DNA of 64,000 nucleotides from UPXZ01 sp964568675 (lineage in GTDB: Bacteria > Bacteroidota > Bacteroidia > Bacteroidales > Paludibacteraceae): contig CAZMQV010000004.1 in assembly GCA_964568675.1 (NCBI GenBank), positions 19,945 through 83,944 of the forward strand, in the 5' to 3' direction. The notes below the pieces were generated by a model, which did no database searches, was not told where the DNA came from, and was given only the letters and a program-made list of their open reading frames with translations. Of the stretch, positions 37,714 through 47,231 are shown piece by piece. Positions within the stretch are counted from its first letter, which is position 1; every line of letters starts with the position of its first letter. Both the position numbers and the translations under genes were made by a program.

Positions 37714-39003
37714 TTAAATCTTCTTTTTTATTATTGTTATTTGTTCGTTTTGCACCTGTGTGCCGTTTTCTATTTTAATATTGTATTTACCGGGTGTGAA
37801 TCGGTTGTAAACCACGGTATGATAGCCAACGATTGGCTGAGTAGCAAGGAAATAGCCCATACTTGTAGTTACAGTAACTTTCGCCGAACTAAAAATATCA
37901 CCTTTGCAATTGACACATATCCGATTAAACGAATCCAAATACACGCTTATCTGATTCTCCGTACCCGTTGAGCCTCCATTTGAACCTCCATCCGAACCTC
38001 CATCCGAACCTCCATTCTCTCCTGTTCCATCCGCCGCACGTCCATAAATCTTCGCCGGTAGTATCGACGCGGTAATTGTGGCATCGTAAACATTTGTCTG
38101 TAAACCTGTAATCGTTGCGATTTTTGCTGGGTCAGTCCAAATAACATACTGTTTGCCATACATATCAATGTAATTTACTTTGTTGTTTTCGACAGTAATA
38201 TTCGTTGATTTACCGCTTATTGACTCATAAAAATTGGTAGCATACAAAGCACAACGGTTGATTGATGCCTTGGTAGCGAATACTTTATTATTTCTAATCG
38301 TCATATTTGATCCTCCGGCAATTGCAATTCCATAATTTCCGGGATTCACCACTATATTATCTTCAGCTATCTGAAATGCGCCTCCATAATCGCCCAACAT
38401 GATACCACCGCCAGATGCCGATGGACCTCCACCTCTGAGCCAATTGCCTTTTACAATTAATGGACTGCTGGAAGTGCCTGTAGAGCCATATAGGTTGATG
38501 ATGTCTTCGGGCGCACTCTGATTCGGCAGATTTTCGCACACATTATAACTCACACTGTTACCTTCGCCTGTTACCGAAGTAAATTGAATCATATTCCCAA
38601 GATTGGTAGCACCTGTAGATGTTCCTCTGATGTTCAGCACATCATTCCTATCAAATTTGATACCTTGCGAGTGTTCCGCAAGCAAACCTGAATGAAGGTT
38701 CTCCAACGTACAATCAGTAACTGTAATGTTCTTGCATTTAAACAGATAGACACCTCTTTTGGAAGTAGTTTGCATCAGTTTACTGTTTTTAATCACCACA
38801 TTTTCACAGTTTTCCAAAATAATACAATGTTGGTCATTCCCTGTTATTTCCACACCTTCGATTGTAAAATTACTTTTACCAGAGTATTTCAAAGGCGACG
38901 ACTTCGTATATGTTCCAGAATATCTGGAACCTTGACCATACGCGAACTGAAGACTCAAGCTTAACAACACGAATAGTATTGTCAGATTTTTTATTTTATT
39001 CAT
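37714..39003 (-). CDS. Secreted right-handed beta-helix protein with Gly/Ser linker and C-terminal sorting-like domain
   Basis: A 429-residue secreted protein with a signal peptide (ending LQFAYGQ). Residues about 35-310 are a parallel beta-helix with rungs such as NFTIEGVEITGNDQHCIILE, NVVIKNSKLMQ, NITVTDCTLENL and NITVENNKVNYID, the fold of pectate lyases and related enzymes. A low-complexity linker (GGSDGGSDGGSNGGS) joins a beta domain of about 80 residues (ISVYLDSFNRI to IKIENGTQV) resembling a T9SS type A sorting domain but ending ITIIKKKI. No lyase family can be assigned and catalytic residues are not evident, so enzyme or adhesin is open. Confidence 0.8.
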   Translation of the reverse strand: MNKIKNLTILFVLLSLSLQFAYGQGSRYSGTYTKSSPLKYSGKSNFTIEGVEITGNDQHCIILENCENVVIKNSKLMQTTSKRGVYLFKCKNITVTDCTLENLHSGLLAEHSQGIKFDRNDVLNIRGTSTGATNLGNMIQFTSVTGEGNSVSYNVCENLPNQSAPEDIINLYGSTGTSSSPLIVKGNWLRGGGPSASGGGIMLGDYGGAFQIAEDNIVVNPGNYGIAIAGGSNMTIRNNKVFATKASINRCALYATNFYESISGKSTNITVENNKVNYIDMYGKQYVIWTDPAKIATITGLQTNVYDATITASILPAKIYGRAADGTGENGGSDGGSDGGSNGGSTGTENQISVYLDSFNRICVNCKGDIFSSAKVTVTTSMGYFLATQPIVGYHTVVYNRFTPGKYNIKIENGTQVQNEQITIIKKKI

Positions 39004-40033
39004 TTATAATTCTAAATTCTTTTTGTTTGTTTTAACTTTAATATTGGGTTCAAAAAATTTCAATTGTCACTTACATTAAATTTGCTTCATTATAATCTCT
39101 CCTTATTCTTAATACATTACACATAATTTTTCGTTCAACAGTCTGTTTACTATCTCCTTTCTATTAATCCTGTTTTCAACTTATAAATACCTATTCAAAA
39201 AAAACACTTAGCCAAATTAATTCATGTCATGTTACTTACCCATTAATCCAAATTAATCAGAACCAACACGACACCTTCTCATCCGTGAAGCAAAAAACAT
39301 CAGGCTCCTCATCGTACCAACTCATTGCTTCATTCTAAAAAAATCGAATAACAATTCTGAGTAAATACTAGTCGTACTTACGCATGTAAACACAATTTAC
39401 GTGCCAGTGTAAATTCAATCCAATCGAGGATAATCATACACTCGAAAGACACTACAATCTTAATAACTTACACATGGAATTGAACATCGCGTCAACAAAC
39501 AAAAATATTGACTGAACAAATTCACCGTATAAATTTTTATTATGACAGTGTTTGACTAATTTCTCAAACTAAAGATGTTATTTCATCAGATTTTACCCAT
39601 GTTTCATTTGCGCTGAAGATACTTGAATAAATCTGATTTTTTTGACGCTACAATTTCGTTGAAAAAGGATAGGTATTGAAACAACAAAATGATGTTTATC
39701 GGAAATTACAAAGATACGTTCTCAAACAATATCTTTTTCTGGAAAAACTTCCTGAAAAACATCCCGGATTAATCCGAGAAAAAACAAATACATTCAACGA
39801 GAAATTGTGATGCAAAATTACAACATTAATTCATAACACAATGTTAAACAAAGCATTAACCCTATTATTTTCATGCTATTTATCTTGCTTTTAATTGCAT
39901 TAACTAAAGTAAAGTATTAAAACGGAGAATTTTATGCTACAAATCAGCCTTCATATCGCTATATTTCAAACACTTACAACACATTACAAAAAAATTATGT
40001 AATATTTTGTAAGCTATAAAATTTGGATTTCGA

Positions 40034-40041
40034 TATCTTTG
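40034..40041 (+). promoter_or_regulatory. Candidate distal -7 element for the polysaccharide operon
   Basis: TATCTTTG matches TAnnTTTG exactly. The nearest upstream TTG (40007-40009) is 24 bp away, longer than usual, so it is weaker than the proximal candidate. A start here would leave a leader of about 260 nt. Confidence 0.4.
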
Positions 40042-40059
40042 ATAGTAATTTAGAGGCAA

Positions 40060-40076
40060 TTAACTAAATTAGTTAA
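40060..40076 (+). promoter_or_regulatory. Palindrome just downstream of the distal promoter
   Basis: TTAACTAA (40060-40067) and TTAGTTAA (40069-40076) form a perfect 8-bp inverted repeat around one central A. Its position about 12 bp after the predicted start would suit a repressor operator or a small leader stem. AT-rich palindromes also arise by chance. Confidence 0.4.
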
Positions 40077-40244
40077 ATCTCAATTCAATAATAAGACAAG
40101 TAACACAATACTCGAACAACTTAGACATCAAAAACAAGACTTAACGACACGAATTATGGGAACAATCATAAAGCAAACGAAAACAACTATAAGAATTTTC
40201 GAGTGAAACATTCAAACCTGAGCCTTAATTAATTTCAAAGAAAA

Positions 40245-40252
40245 TAACTTTG
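40245..40252 (+). promoter_or_regulatory. Candidate proximal -7 element of the polysaccharide operon
   Basis: TAACTTTG, followed by CATT, is the same 12 bases as at the kduI promoter. It would start transcription near 40259, about 45 nt before the ATG at 40306. No TTG is seen at the ideal -33 spacing. Confidence 0.5.
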
Positions 40253-40305
40253 CATTATACTCAAAAAGAGTGTTTCATACGAACCAACACCTAATAATAA
40301 ATCGT

Positions 40306-41109
40306 ATGAAGAAGTGCATCTTATTCATTGCCATTGTCGTCTTAATGGCTTCGTGCAATCAGGCAAAGCAAATAGCGTATTTCAAAGAGCCTGACACAAA
40401 GGGCACAACATTGGGTAAAGCATCGTTCGACGCGCGAATCAAGCCCAAGGACATGCTTTCGATATCGGTGGTAAGTAGTGAGCCGGAAGCTTCGCGCCGC
40501 TACAATCTTTTTGCGCCACAGCAAGCCGGCGAAACAGTTACTTCGCTCTATTCACAACCTACACTCCAAAACTATCTGGTAGGCAATGACGGCGTCATCA
40601 ATTTCCCAAGTTTAGGCATTATTTCTGTTAAAGGCATTAGCACCAAAGAACTTGAAGAACTACTTTCGAAGAAGTTGAAACCATACTTTTCGCAGGAAAT
40701 GCCTGTGATAACAATCCGAATCGTCAATTTCTCTATTAATGTCTTGGGCGAAGTAAACCGACCGGGTAAGTACGAAACCACAAATGAGCAAATCACGCTT
40801 CTTCAGGCATTGGCTTTGGCAAGCGACATGACTATTTACGGACGAAGAGACAACGTAAAAGTAATCCGGGTGGATTCGGAGGGAGTGAGAAGAGTATTCA
40901 AAGTAAACCTCAATGACAACAGCCTCTTCAATTCTCCCGCCTATTTCCTGGAGCAAAACGACGTCATTTATGTAGAACCGAACAAATCGAAATCGAAGTC
41001 ATCGAAATATGGCACAGCCGAGTCGTACCTGATTTCAACTGTCAGCGTAGGCATTTCATTAGTAACCATGCTGGCTACAATTATTAGCATTACCCGTCAA
41101 AACAGATAG
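40306..41109 (+). CDS. Wza-like polysaccharide export outer-membrane lipoprotein
   Basis: A 267-residue lipoprotein (lipobox VLMASC) of the polysaccharide biosynthesis/export family. A Poly_export domain (about 40-130; IKPKDMLSISVVSSEP, YLVGNDGVINFPSLG) and an SLBB domain (about 135-220; INVLGEVNRPGKYETTNEQI) precede a C-terminal hydrophobic helix (YLISTVSVGISLVTMLATII). The ATG at 40306 begins the lipoprotein leader; an earlier in-frame GTG at 40270 would spoil it. It is the first gene of the cluster and forms the outer-membrane channel partner of the Wzc-like protein that follows. Confidence 0.93.
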   Translation: MKKCILFIAIVVLMASCNQAKQIAYFKEPDTKGTTLGKASFDARIKPKDMLSISVVSSEPEASRRYNLFAPQQAGETVTSLYSQPTLQNYLVGNDGVINFPSLGIISVKGISTKELEELLSKKLKPYFSQEMPVITIRIVNFSINVLGEVNRPGKYETTNEQITLLQALALASDMTIYGRRDNVKVIRVDSEGVRRVFKVNLNDNSLFNSPAYFLEQNDVIYVEPNKSKSKSSKYGTAESYLISTVSVGISLVTMLATIISITRQNR

Positions 41110-41165
41110 CCTGTTCTGACTTTTTCTTGCTTTATAAAAAATCACAACAAACAACATTTAGGAAA

Positions 41166-43601
41166 ATGAACAAAAATACTGACACAGAAATGGACTTTAC
41201 ATTGCTGTCTGAGAAGCCCATCGACATCGTTGGCATAGTCATGAAATACCTTTCGCATTGGAAATGGTTCCTACTTTCTGTGATTATGTGTTTGCTTTTT
41301 GCCGTGGGAATAATCTTGTACTCACCACGAACTTATAGAGTAGCCACTACAATTATTTTCAAGGATGACCAACGAGGCGGAGGCGCGTCGGAATTGAATA
41401 TCTTAAAAGAAGTGGGATTAACTACTCAGCGCAACAACGTTGACAATGAAGTAGAAGTGCTAAAAAGATCGCTCATTGTAGAAGAAGTGGTACGCAATCT
41501 TGGGATGTACATATCTTATTCCGAAGAAAGACCGATTGAGCTTTACAATAAAATCGGTTTAGGAAGTATCTTGCCACAAGGCTTAAGGTCGAAAAGTGTA
41601 GAACTATACGATGATGAAATTCCTTTTAAGTTAAACATGCAAGACACCATCCTAAACAACATCAAAGAAAGCATCGCTTTCGATGTTACTGCCAACGGCG
41701 AGAAAGGTTATGTTTTCAGTGGTACTTATGCTGACGAAGAATTTAACATTACTGCCGCAAAAACGGATAGTATCGTATTCCTTCCTTTAGGTACCGTCAT
41801 GATGAGATGGACACAACCAAATTATATCGGAGAAAGAAAATTTAATATAAGATTTAGCAATCCAAAAAAAACAGCATTAAACTACACGAAATCAATAACC
41901 ATAAAACTAACATCGAGAACTTCATCCGTGGCAGACATTTCATTTGTATGCCCTCACCCACAATTAGGCATCGTGTTTCTCAAAGAATATATCAATGCCT
42001 ACAACGCAAAAGCAATACGCGAGCAAATAGACCTTGCGGATAAAACATCCGCTGTGATTGACGTGCATCTATCGAAGTTAACCAGCGAATTAGGTTCAGT
42101 GGAATCGCAAGTACAAAGCTACAAACAATCGCAAGGACTCACAAACATAGAACATCAGGCAGATATTTTCAATACACAAGCAGCCAATATCCGCGAAAAG
42201 AAATCCGACGTCGAAACTCAGTACGCCATTGTATCAAACCTCAACAACATTGTGCGAGGTATTAACAATCACGAACAGCTCATCCCTACAAACTCAGGTG
42301 TTTCGAGTCAATCCTTGAGCAACCAAATAGACAATTACAACCAGTTGGTGCTCGAAAGAAACAAACTTTCGCGTATTGCCTCGAGCAACAACCAATCGAT
42401 GATAGAACTGAACAACAGAATCGAAACAACATTCAATTCGGTAAAAAACAGTCTTCAAAACGAAACAGACAATTTAAACATCCAGCGAAGCGACCTCAAC
42501 TCCATGTTGTCTCAGAATTTCTCACGCATCAGAGCTATTCCTCAACAAGAGCGCGTATTCTCCGACATCAAACGGCAGCAAGGCGTGAAAGAAGCTTTGT
42601 TTGTATATCTTCTTCAAAAAAAGGAAGAAAAATACATGAACATGGCAACCATCACTCCTAAATCAACAATAATTGACAATGTGTTTGTTAAAGGACTTGC
42701 ATCGCCAAACGTGATGATAACCGGATTGATTTTCCTATTTCTCGGAGTATTCATTCCTTTTATAATCATATATCTCAAAGATCTGACACGCTATCAAATA
42801 AGTTCGAAAGAAGAGCTTGAAAAAATGTCATCAATCCCGGTGCTGGGAGAAATACCGATATCCAAAGAACTTAGCAACATTGTAGTGAAAGAAAATAACA
42901 ACAACAGCATCAATGAGATGATAAGGCTGCTTCGCACCAATCTCTTATTTGTGATTGACAACAAAGAAAGCAAGGTTATTAACATGCTGTCGAGCATCAG
43001 TGGCGATGGAAAAACCTTTTCGACCATTAACCTGGCAATAAGCTTCGCGCTGCTTGACAAAAAGGTATTAATTATCGAACTGGATATCCGTAAACCAAAA
43101 ATTTCGGAATTTCTTTCGATGAGCAACGAAACAGGTATCACCATGTATTTGGCTGGTCATTTGGAGGAAGAAGAGCTAATTAAACCATCGGGATTAAATC
43201 CGAACCTATTCGTCATCAACAGTGGTCCCATTCCTCCGAATCCAAGCGAGCTACTTTCAAAACCAATTTTGGACGAACTCATCGTAAATTTAAAGTCGAA
43301 GTTCGATTTTATCATTGTGGATACAGCACCGGTAGGAGTAGTTTCGGATAGTTTTCTATTAAACCGAATCGCGGATGTGAATCTATATATTGTCCGTTCG
43401 GGCTATACTCCTAAAAAATACATCGAAGAAGCGATTACTTTCTACGAAGAAAAAAGATTAAAGAAAATGTACTTTGTATTGAATGCCGTAGATATCACAT
43501 CGAGCACCTACAAATATGGATATGGCAGAAAATACGGATATGGATACGGAAACACGAACAAAAAAAACTGGAAACACAGAATAACTCAGAAAAAACGGTA
43601 A
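41166..43601 (+). CDS. Wzc-like chain-length determinant / BY-type tyrosine kinase
   Basis: An 811-residue inner-membrane protein that controls polysaccharide chain length and export. A Wzz domain with a first membrane helix (WFLLSVIMCLLFAVGIILY) leads to a coiled-coil periplasmic region (about 300-490) and a second helix (MITGLIFLFLGVFIPFIII). The cytoplasmic kinase has Walker A ISGDGKTFST (about 610-617), Walker A' VLIIELDIRKP and Walker B FIIVDTAPVG. The C-terminus is tyrosine-rich (YKYGYGRKYGYGYGN), the usual autophosphorylation tail. The start is the ATG at 41166 preceded by AGGAAA; an upstream TTG at 41127 is unlikely. Confidence 0.95.
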   Translation: MNKNTDTEMDFTLLSEKPIDIVGIVMKYLSHWKWFLLSVIMCLLFAVGIILYSPRTYRVATTIIFKDDQRGGGASELNILKEVGLTTQRNNVDNEVEVLKRSLIVEEVVRNLGMYISYSEERPIELYNKIGLGSILPQGLRSKSVELYDDEIPFKLNMQDTILNNIKESIAFDVTANGEKGYVFSGTYADEEFNITAAKTDSIVFLPLGTVMMRWTQPNYIGERKFNIRFSNPKKTALNYTKSITIKLTSRTSSVADISFVCPHPQLGIVFLKEYINAYNAKAIREQIDLADKTSAVIDVHLSKLTSELGSVESQVQSYKQSQGLTNIEHQADIFNTQAANIREKKSDVETQYAIVSNLNNIVRGINNHEQLIPTNSGVSSQSLSNQIDNYNQLVLERNKLSRIASSNNQSMIELNNRIETTFNSVKNSLQNETDNLNIQRSDLNSMLSQNFSRIRAIPQQERVFSDIKRQQGVKEALFVYLLQKKEEKYMNMATITPKSTIIDNVFVKGLASPNVMITGLIFLFLGVFIPFIIIYLKDLTRYQISSKEELEKMSSIPVLGEIPISKELSNIVVKENNNNSINEMIRLLRTNLLFVIDNKESKVINMLSSISGDGKTFSTINLAISFALLDKKVLIIELDIRKPKISEFLSMSNETGITMYLAGHLEEEELIKPSGLNPNLFVINSGPIPPNPSELLSKPILDELIVNLKSKFDFIIVDTAPVGVVSDSFLLNRIADVNLYIVRSGYTPKKYIEEAITFYEEKRLKKMYFVLNAVDITSSTYKYGYGRKYGYGYGNTNKKNWKHRITQKKR

Positions 43602-43681
43602 AAACGGTCAAATAAAAGTCTTCTAATTAATCTAAACTAAATTTATTACATGATTTTTTCATCAATCAAAAAAAAACAACT

Positions 43682-44104
43682 ATGGAACTAAATGGAGCAA
43701 AAATCATCAATTTGCTGAAACTACTCGACCGACGAGGTAATGTTTCGGTAATTGAGGAAATAAAGGACATTCCTTTTAACATAAACCGAACATACTGGAT
43801 TTATGACGTACCGGGAGGTGAAATAAGAGGAGGACACGCTTACCACAAGAATCAGGAATTTATTGTGGCGTTATCGGGAAGTTTCGATGTAATTCTCGAC
43901 AGTGGTAAAGAGCAGAAAACTTTCACACTCAATCGCTCATATTACGGACTGTATGTGCCCGAGGGCATTTGGCGTCAGATGAAAAACTTCTCGACCAACT
44001 CCCTTGCACTAATTTTAGCGTCACATCCTTATATGCCGGACGATTATATTTTCGACTATCAACTATTTAAATCAGAAAGCAATGAAACGAACGACAGTAT
44101 TTGA
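43682..44104 (+). CDS. FdtA/WxcM-like cupin, dTDP-sugar 3,4-ketoisomerase homolog (copy 1)
   Basis: A 140-residue cupin of the FdtA/QdtA family, which interconverts dTDP-4-keto- and dTDP-3-keto-6-deoxyhexoses. The motif YDVPGGEIRGGHAYHKNQEF contains H52, but the second histidine of the usual HAH pair is Y54. FVVALSGSFDV-like and LYVPEGIWRQMKNFS segments follow the family pattern. It overlaps copy 2 by 23 bp and is followed by an FdtB-like aminotransferase. Because of the His-to-Tyr change it may differ in specificity or act as a partner of copy 2. Confidence 0.88.
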   Translation: MELNGAKIINLLKLLDRRGNVSVIEEIKDIPFNINRTYWIYDVPGGEIRGGHAYHKNQEFIVALSGSFDVILDSGKEQKTFTLNRSYYGLYVPEGIWRQMKNFSTNSLALILASHPYMPDDYIFDYQLFKSESNETNDSI

Positions 44105-44516
44105 CTGCTCTGTCATTGAAATAGACAAGCATCACCACGAAAAAGGCAACCTCAGTGTTGTGGAAAACGGCATTACTGCCCCATTTCAAGCCAAAAGAGT
44201 TTTTTACCTCTACGATGTACCCGGAGGCGAAGCGAGAGGCGGACACGCGCACAAAGAACTGACGCAATTCATATTTGCCGCCAGCGGTAGCTTTGACATA
44301 ACACTCTATGACGGAGAATCGAAAAGAACAGTATCGCTCAACAGACCTTACAGAGGACTGCTTATTTTGCCCGGAATATGGGGAGAATTAGACAATTTTT
44401 CGTCCGGATCAGTTTGCCTTGTTTTGGCTTCCGACATATATTCCGAACATGATTACATACGGAGTCTCGAAGATTTCAAACTTTATAAATCGAAAAAAGT
44501 GGCTCCATCTCCTTAA
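44082..44516 (+). CDS. FdtA/WxcM-like cupin, dTDP-sugar 3,4-ketoisomerase homolog (copy 2)
   Basis: A 144-residue paralog of the preceding gene, starting 23 bp inside it, which implies translational coupling. YDVPGGEARGGHAHKELTQF retains both conserved histidines (H55 and H57), so it is the better candidate for the active ketoisomerase. The product would be a 3-keto sugar for the aminotransferase encoded next. No rmlA or rmlB, needed for the dTDP-4-keto precursor, lies in this window. Confidence 0.9.
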   Translation: MKRTTVFDCSVIEIDKHHHEKGNLSVVENGITAPFQAKRVFYLYDVPGGEARGGHAHKELTQFIFAASGSFDITLYDGESKRTVSLNRPYRGLLILPGIWGELDNFSSGSVCLVLASDIYSEHDYIRSLEDFKLYKSKKVAPSP

Positions 44517-44560
44517 TTTTTTTCAATTGAGACTTTGTTAACGCAAAACAATGAAGTAAA

Positions 44561-45670
44561 ATGATAAAATTCCTCGACATACAAAAAATAACGCAGCAAT
44601 ATGCAACCGAAATACACCAAGCGACGACTCGGGTTATCGACTCCGGTTGGTATCTTTTGGGCGAAGAGAATAAGCGGTTTGAAAACGAATATGCAAGTTA
44701 CATTGGTTCAGAGCACTGCGTAAATGTAGCCAACGGACTTGATGCGCTCCGCATAATTCTGAAGGCGTACATAGAAATGGGCGAAATGAATGAAAACGAT
44801 GAAATTATTGTTCCCGCAAATACTTACATCGCATCAATTCTTGCCATTACCGACAACCGATTGGTTCCCGTATTGGTAGAACCGGACATCACGACCTATC
44901 AGATTGATGATTCTGAAATTGAAAAAGCCATCACAAGTCGCACAAAAGGAATAATGATAGTGCATCTTTACGGTCAATGTGCCTACAGCGAAAAAATTGG
45001 TGAAATATGCAAGAAACACAATTTAAAACTGATTGAGGACAACGCTCAAGCCAGTGGTTGCAAATACAACGGTATTAAAACAGGAGCGCTTGGCGATGCG
45101 GCAGGACATAGTTTTTATCCTGGAAAAAATTTAGGAGCCTTTGGCGATGCCGGAGCAATCACTACAAATAATAAGTTGCTTGCCGACACAGCCCGAACAC
45201 TAGCCAACTATGGCTCAATAGTGAAATATGTTTTCGATTATCAGGGACTTAACAGCAGAATGGACGAAATACAAGCCGCAATTCTTAGCGTAAAATTGAA
45301 ATATCTCGACGCGGATAATGATAGGCGCAGGGAATTGGCTCGCTATTATCTTGGCAATATCTCAAACCCTCACATTATATTGCCAAATACGAAAGATTGG
45401 GATGCACACGTCTTTCATCTGTTTGTAATTCGCACCAATTATCGCGATAAACTACAAAAACACCTGCAAGAGAATGACATTCAGGTGCTGATACATTACC
45501 CGATTCCGCCACACAAGCAGAAAGCTTACAAAGCATGGAACGAACTAAGCTTCCCAATTACCGAAAAAATTCATAATGAAATCATTAGCCTGCCAATCAG
45601 CCAGGTAATAACGAACGAAGAAGCTGAATTGGTAGTTAAAGCGATCAATTCTTTTGATCCATCCAAATAA
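44561..45670 (+). CDS. DegT/DnrJ/EryC1 family sugar aminotransferase (FdtB-like)
   Basis: A 369-residue PLP enzyme that aminates a keto sugar nucleotide. The PLP lysine is K189 in SFYPGKNLGAFGDAGAI; IEDNAQASG carries the Asp that contacts the pyridine nitrogen, and NYGSIVKYVFDYQGLNSRMD is typical of the family. After two FdtA-like genes the likely product is dTDP-3-amino-3,6-dideoxyhexose (Fuc3N or Qui3N). No classical hexapeptide N-acetyltransferase follows, though other acyltransferases occur in the cluster. Confidence 0.93.
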   Translation: MIKFLDIQKITQQYATEIHQATTRVIDSGWYLLGEENKRFENEYASYIGSEHCVNVANGLDALRIILKAYIEMGEMNENDEIIVPANTYIASILAITDNRLVPVLVEPDITTYQIDDSEIEKAITSRTKGIMIVHLYGQCAYSEKIGEICKKHNLKLIEDNAQASGCKYNGIKTGALGDAAGHSFYPGKNLGAFGDAGAITTNNKLLADTARTLANYGSIVKYVFDYQGLNSRMDEIQAAILSVKLKYLDADNDRRRELARYYLGNISNPHIILPNTKDWDAHVFHLFVIRTNYRDKLQKHLQENDIQVLIHYPIPPHKQKAYKAWNELSFPITEKIHNEIISLPISQVITNEEAELVVKAINSFDPSK

Positions 45671-45735
45671 TTCATACCGATTAATAAAGCAATAAACATT
45701 ATCCGCCAAACTCACTCATTAAGACAAAAGCAAAA

Positions 45736-47229
45736 ATGAACGAACATCAATCGTCATATCGTCAGATAATGAAAGCCACCTCACTGTTTGGAGGTGTTCA
45801 GGTGTTTCAGATAATCATCTCGATTGTTCGTTCGAAATTCATTGCCATATTATTAGGACCCGCAGGTATGGGAATAGTGGGATTGCTGAGCACTACAACT
45901 AACTTAGTATCCGGTTTCACCAATTTTGGATTGGGAACCAGCGCCGTAAAAAACGTATCGGAAGCCAATGCCACACAAGATGAAGATAAAATATCGAGTG
46001 TAATTATCATTACCCGTCGCCTTGTTTGGATTACAGGTTTGCTTGGTGCTATTATTACACTATTTTTATCTCCTTGGTTGAGCCAACTCACATTCAACAA
46101 CAAAGATTACACATTGGCGTTTGTATGGCTTTCAATAACATTGCTAACAAATCAACTTAGCACCGGCGAATTAATCATACTTCAAGGGCTAAGAAAACTT
46201 CAGGACTTAGCCAAAGCAAATCTCTATGGTAGTTTTTTCGGGCTTATCATCACCATTCCACTTTATTACAAATACGGCGAAAAGGGAATTGTGCCGGTAT
46301 TGATTGTTACCTCGTTTATCACGCTGTTTTTTTCGTGGTATTTCGCTAAGAAAACAGAGATTCAACCCATAGAGATACATACGCGACAAACATTAAAAGA
46401 AGGAAAGAGCATGTTGATAATGGGATTTATGATAAGCCTTAGTGGTATCATATCCATCGCGTCGGCTTATGTTGTGCGCATTTTCATTACTCGCACGGGC
46501 AGCCTTGCCGATGTTGGGTTTTATAGCGCGGGGTTTACGATTATCAACACCTACGTTGGTATGATCTTCACCGCGATGGGTACCGACTATTATCCACGTC
46601 TTTCGCTGGTAGCCAAAGATAACTCGCTGTGCAGTCAAAGCATCAACCAACAGACAGAAATTGCGCTATTAGTATTGGCGCCTATTTTAATTTTCTTTCT
46701 TGTTTTTGTCAATTTAGCGGTAATAATCTTGTATTCATCACAATTTCTTGTCATCTCCGGCATGCTTTACTGGGCATCATTGGGGATATTCTTTAAAGCT
46801 ATGAGTTGGGCAATCGCGTTTATATTTTTGGCGAAAGGCGAAAGTAAACTCTATTTTTGGAACGAGTTTATTGGCAATATCATTACATTGGGAATCGCGC
46901 TTATTGGATATCACATGGGAGGGATCACCGGCTTAGGAGTAGCTTTCATGGTTGCATACGTCTATTACCTCTTACAAGTTTTCATAATTGCCCGCGTCAA
47001 GTATCAGTTCTCGTTTACGCGCACAACGCTCGTGATATTTGCAATACAGTTTTTCTTGGCTTTGATAGGATTTTTTGTTGTCATTTATATCAAACAAGCT
47101 TATGCGTACATTCCGGGAGTAATTCTGATTGGAATTTCGACATGGTACTCATATCGTGAACTTGAAAGCAGAATTGGCATCAAAGCGATAATTCAAGCAT
47201 TTATTTCTAAAATCTCCAAAAAACATTGA
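45736..47229 (+). CDS. wzx: Wzx-type O-antigen/polysaccharide flippase
   Basis: A 497-residue integral membrane protein with about 12-14 hydrophobic helices, of the polysaccharide transporter (MATE/MVF-like) superfamily. The N-terminus SLFGGVQVFQIIISIVRSKF, then ILLGPAGMGIVGLLSTTTNL, matches O-antigen translocases. It would flip lipid-linked repeat units across the inner membrane. The next gene starts 2 bp after its stop. Confidence 0.93.
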   Translation: MNEHQSSYRQIMKATSLFGGVQVFQIIISIVRSKFIAILLGPAGMGIVGLLSTTTNLVSGFTNFGLGTSAVKNVSEANATQDEDKISSVIIITRRLVWITGLLGAIITLFLSPWLSQLTFNNKDYTLAFVWLSITLLTNQLSTGELIILQGLRKLQDLAKANLYGSFFGLIITIPLYYKYGEKGIVPVLIVTSFITLFFSWYFAKKTEIQPIEIHTRQTLKEGKSMLIMGFMISLSGIISIASAYVVRIFITRTGSLADVGFYSAGFTIINTYVGMIFTAMGTDYYPRLSLVAKDNSLCSQSINQQTEIALLVLAPILIFFLVFVNLAVIILYSSQFLVISGMLYWASLGIFFKAMSWAIAFIFLAKGESKLYFWNEFIGNIITLGIALIGYHMGGITGLGVAFMVAYVYYLLQVFIIARVKYQFSFTRTTLVIFAIQFFLALIGFFVVIYIKQAYAYIPGVILIGISTWYSYRELESRIGIKAIIQAFISKISKKH

Positions 47230-47231
47230 TT

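Larger units (their letters stand above)
39004..40305. other. Long AT-rich intergenic region upstream of the surface polysaccharide operon
   Basis: About 1.3 kb without a credible gene. It contains a minus-strand TATCTTTG (39709-39716), a 12-bp palindrome CGGATTAATCCG (39765-39776), a plus-strand TATCTTTG (40034-40041) with a palindrome just after it, and a plus-strand TAACTTTG (40245-40252). A 16-codon ATG frame at 40155-40205 is too short to call. No Bacteroides-type UpxY gene or invertible-promoter inverted repeats were recognised. Confidence 0.65.

Noticed and set aside
39709..39716. Minus-strand TATCTTTG as promoter of the beta-helix gene
   Set aside because: It lies about 700 bp from the start codon and has no -33 element at proper spacing; possible, but not supported enough to list.
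40155..40205. 16-codon ATG frame upstream of the Wza-like gene
   Set aside because: No ribosome-binding signal, conservation or attenuator structure is visible; it is too short to support.
39004..40305. Invertible promoter of the Bacteroides capsule type
   Set aside because: No pair of matching inverted repeats flanking a promoter and no nearby invertase gene were found.
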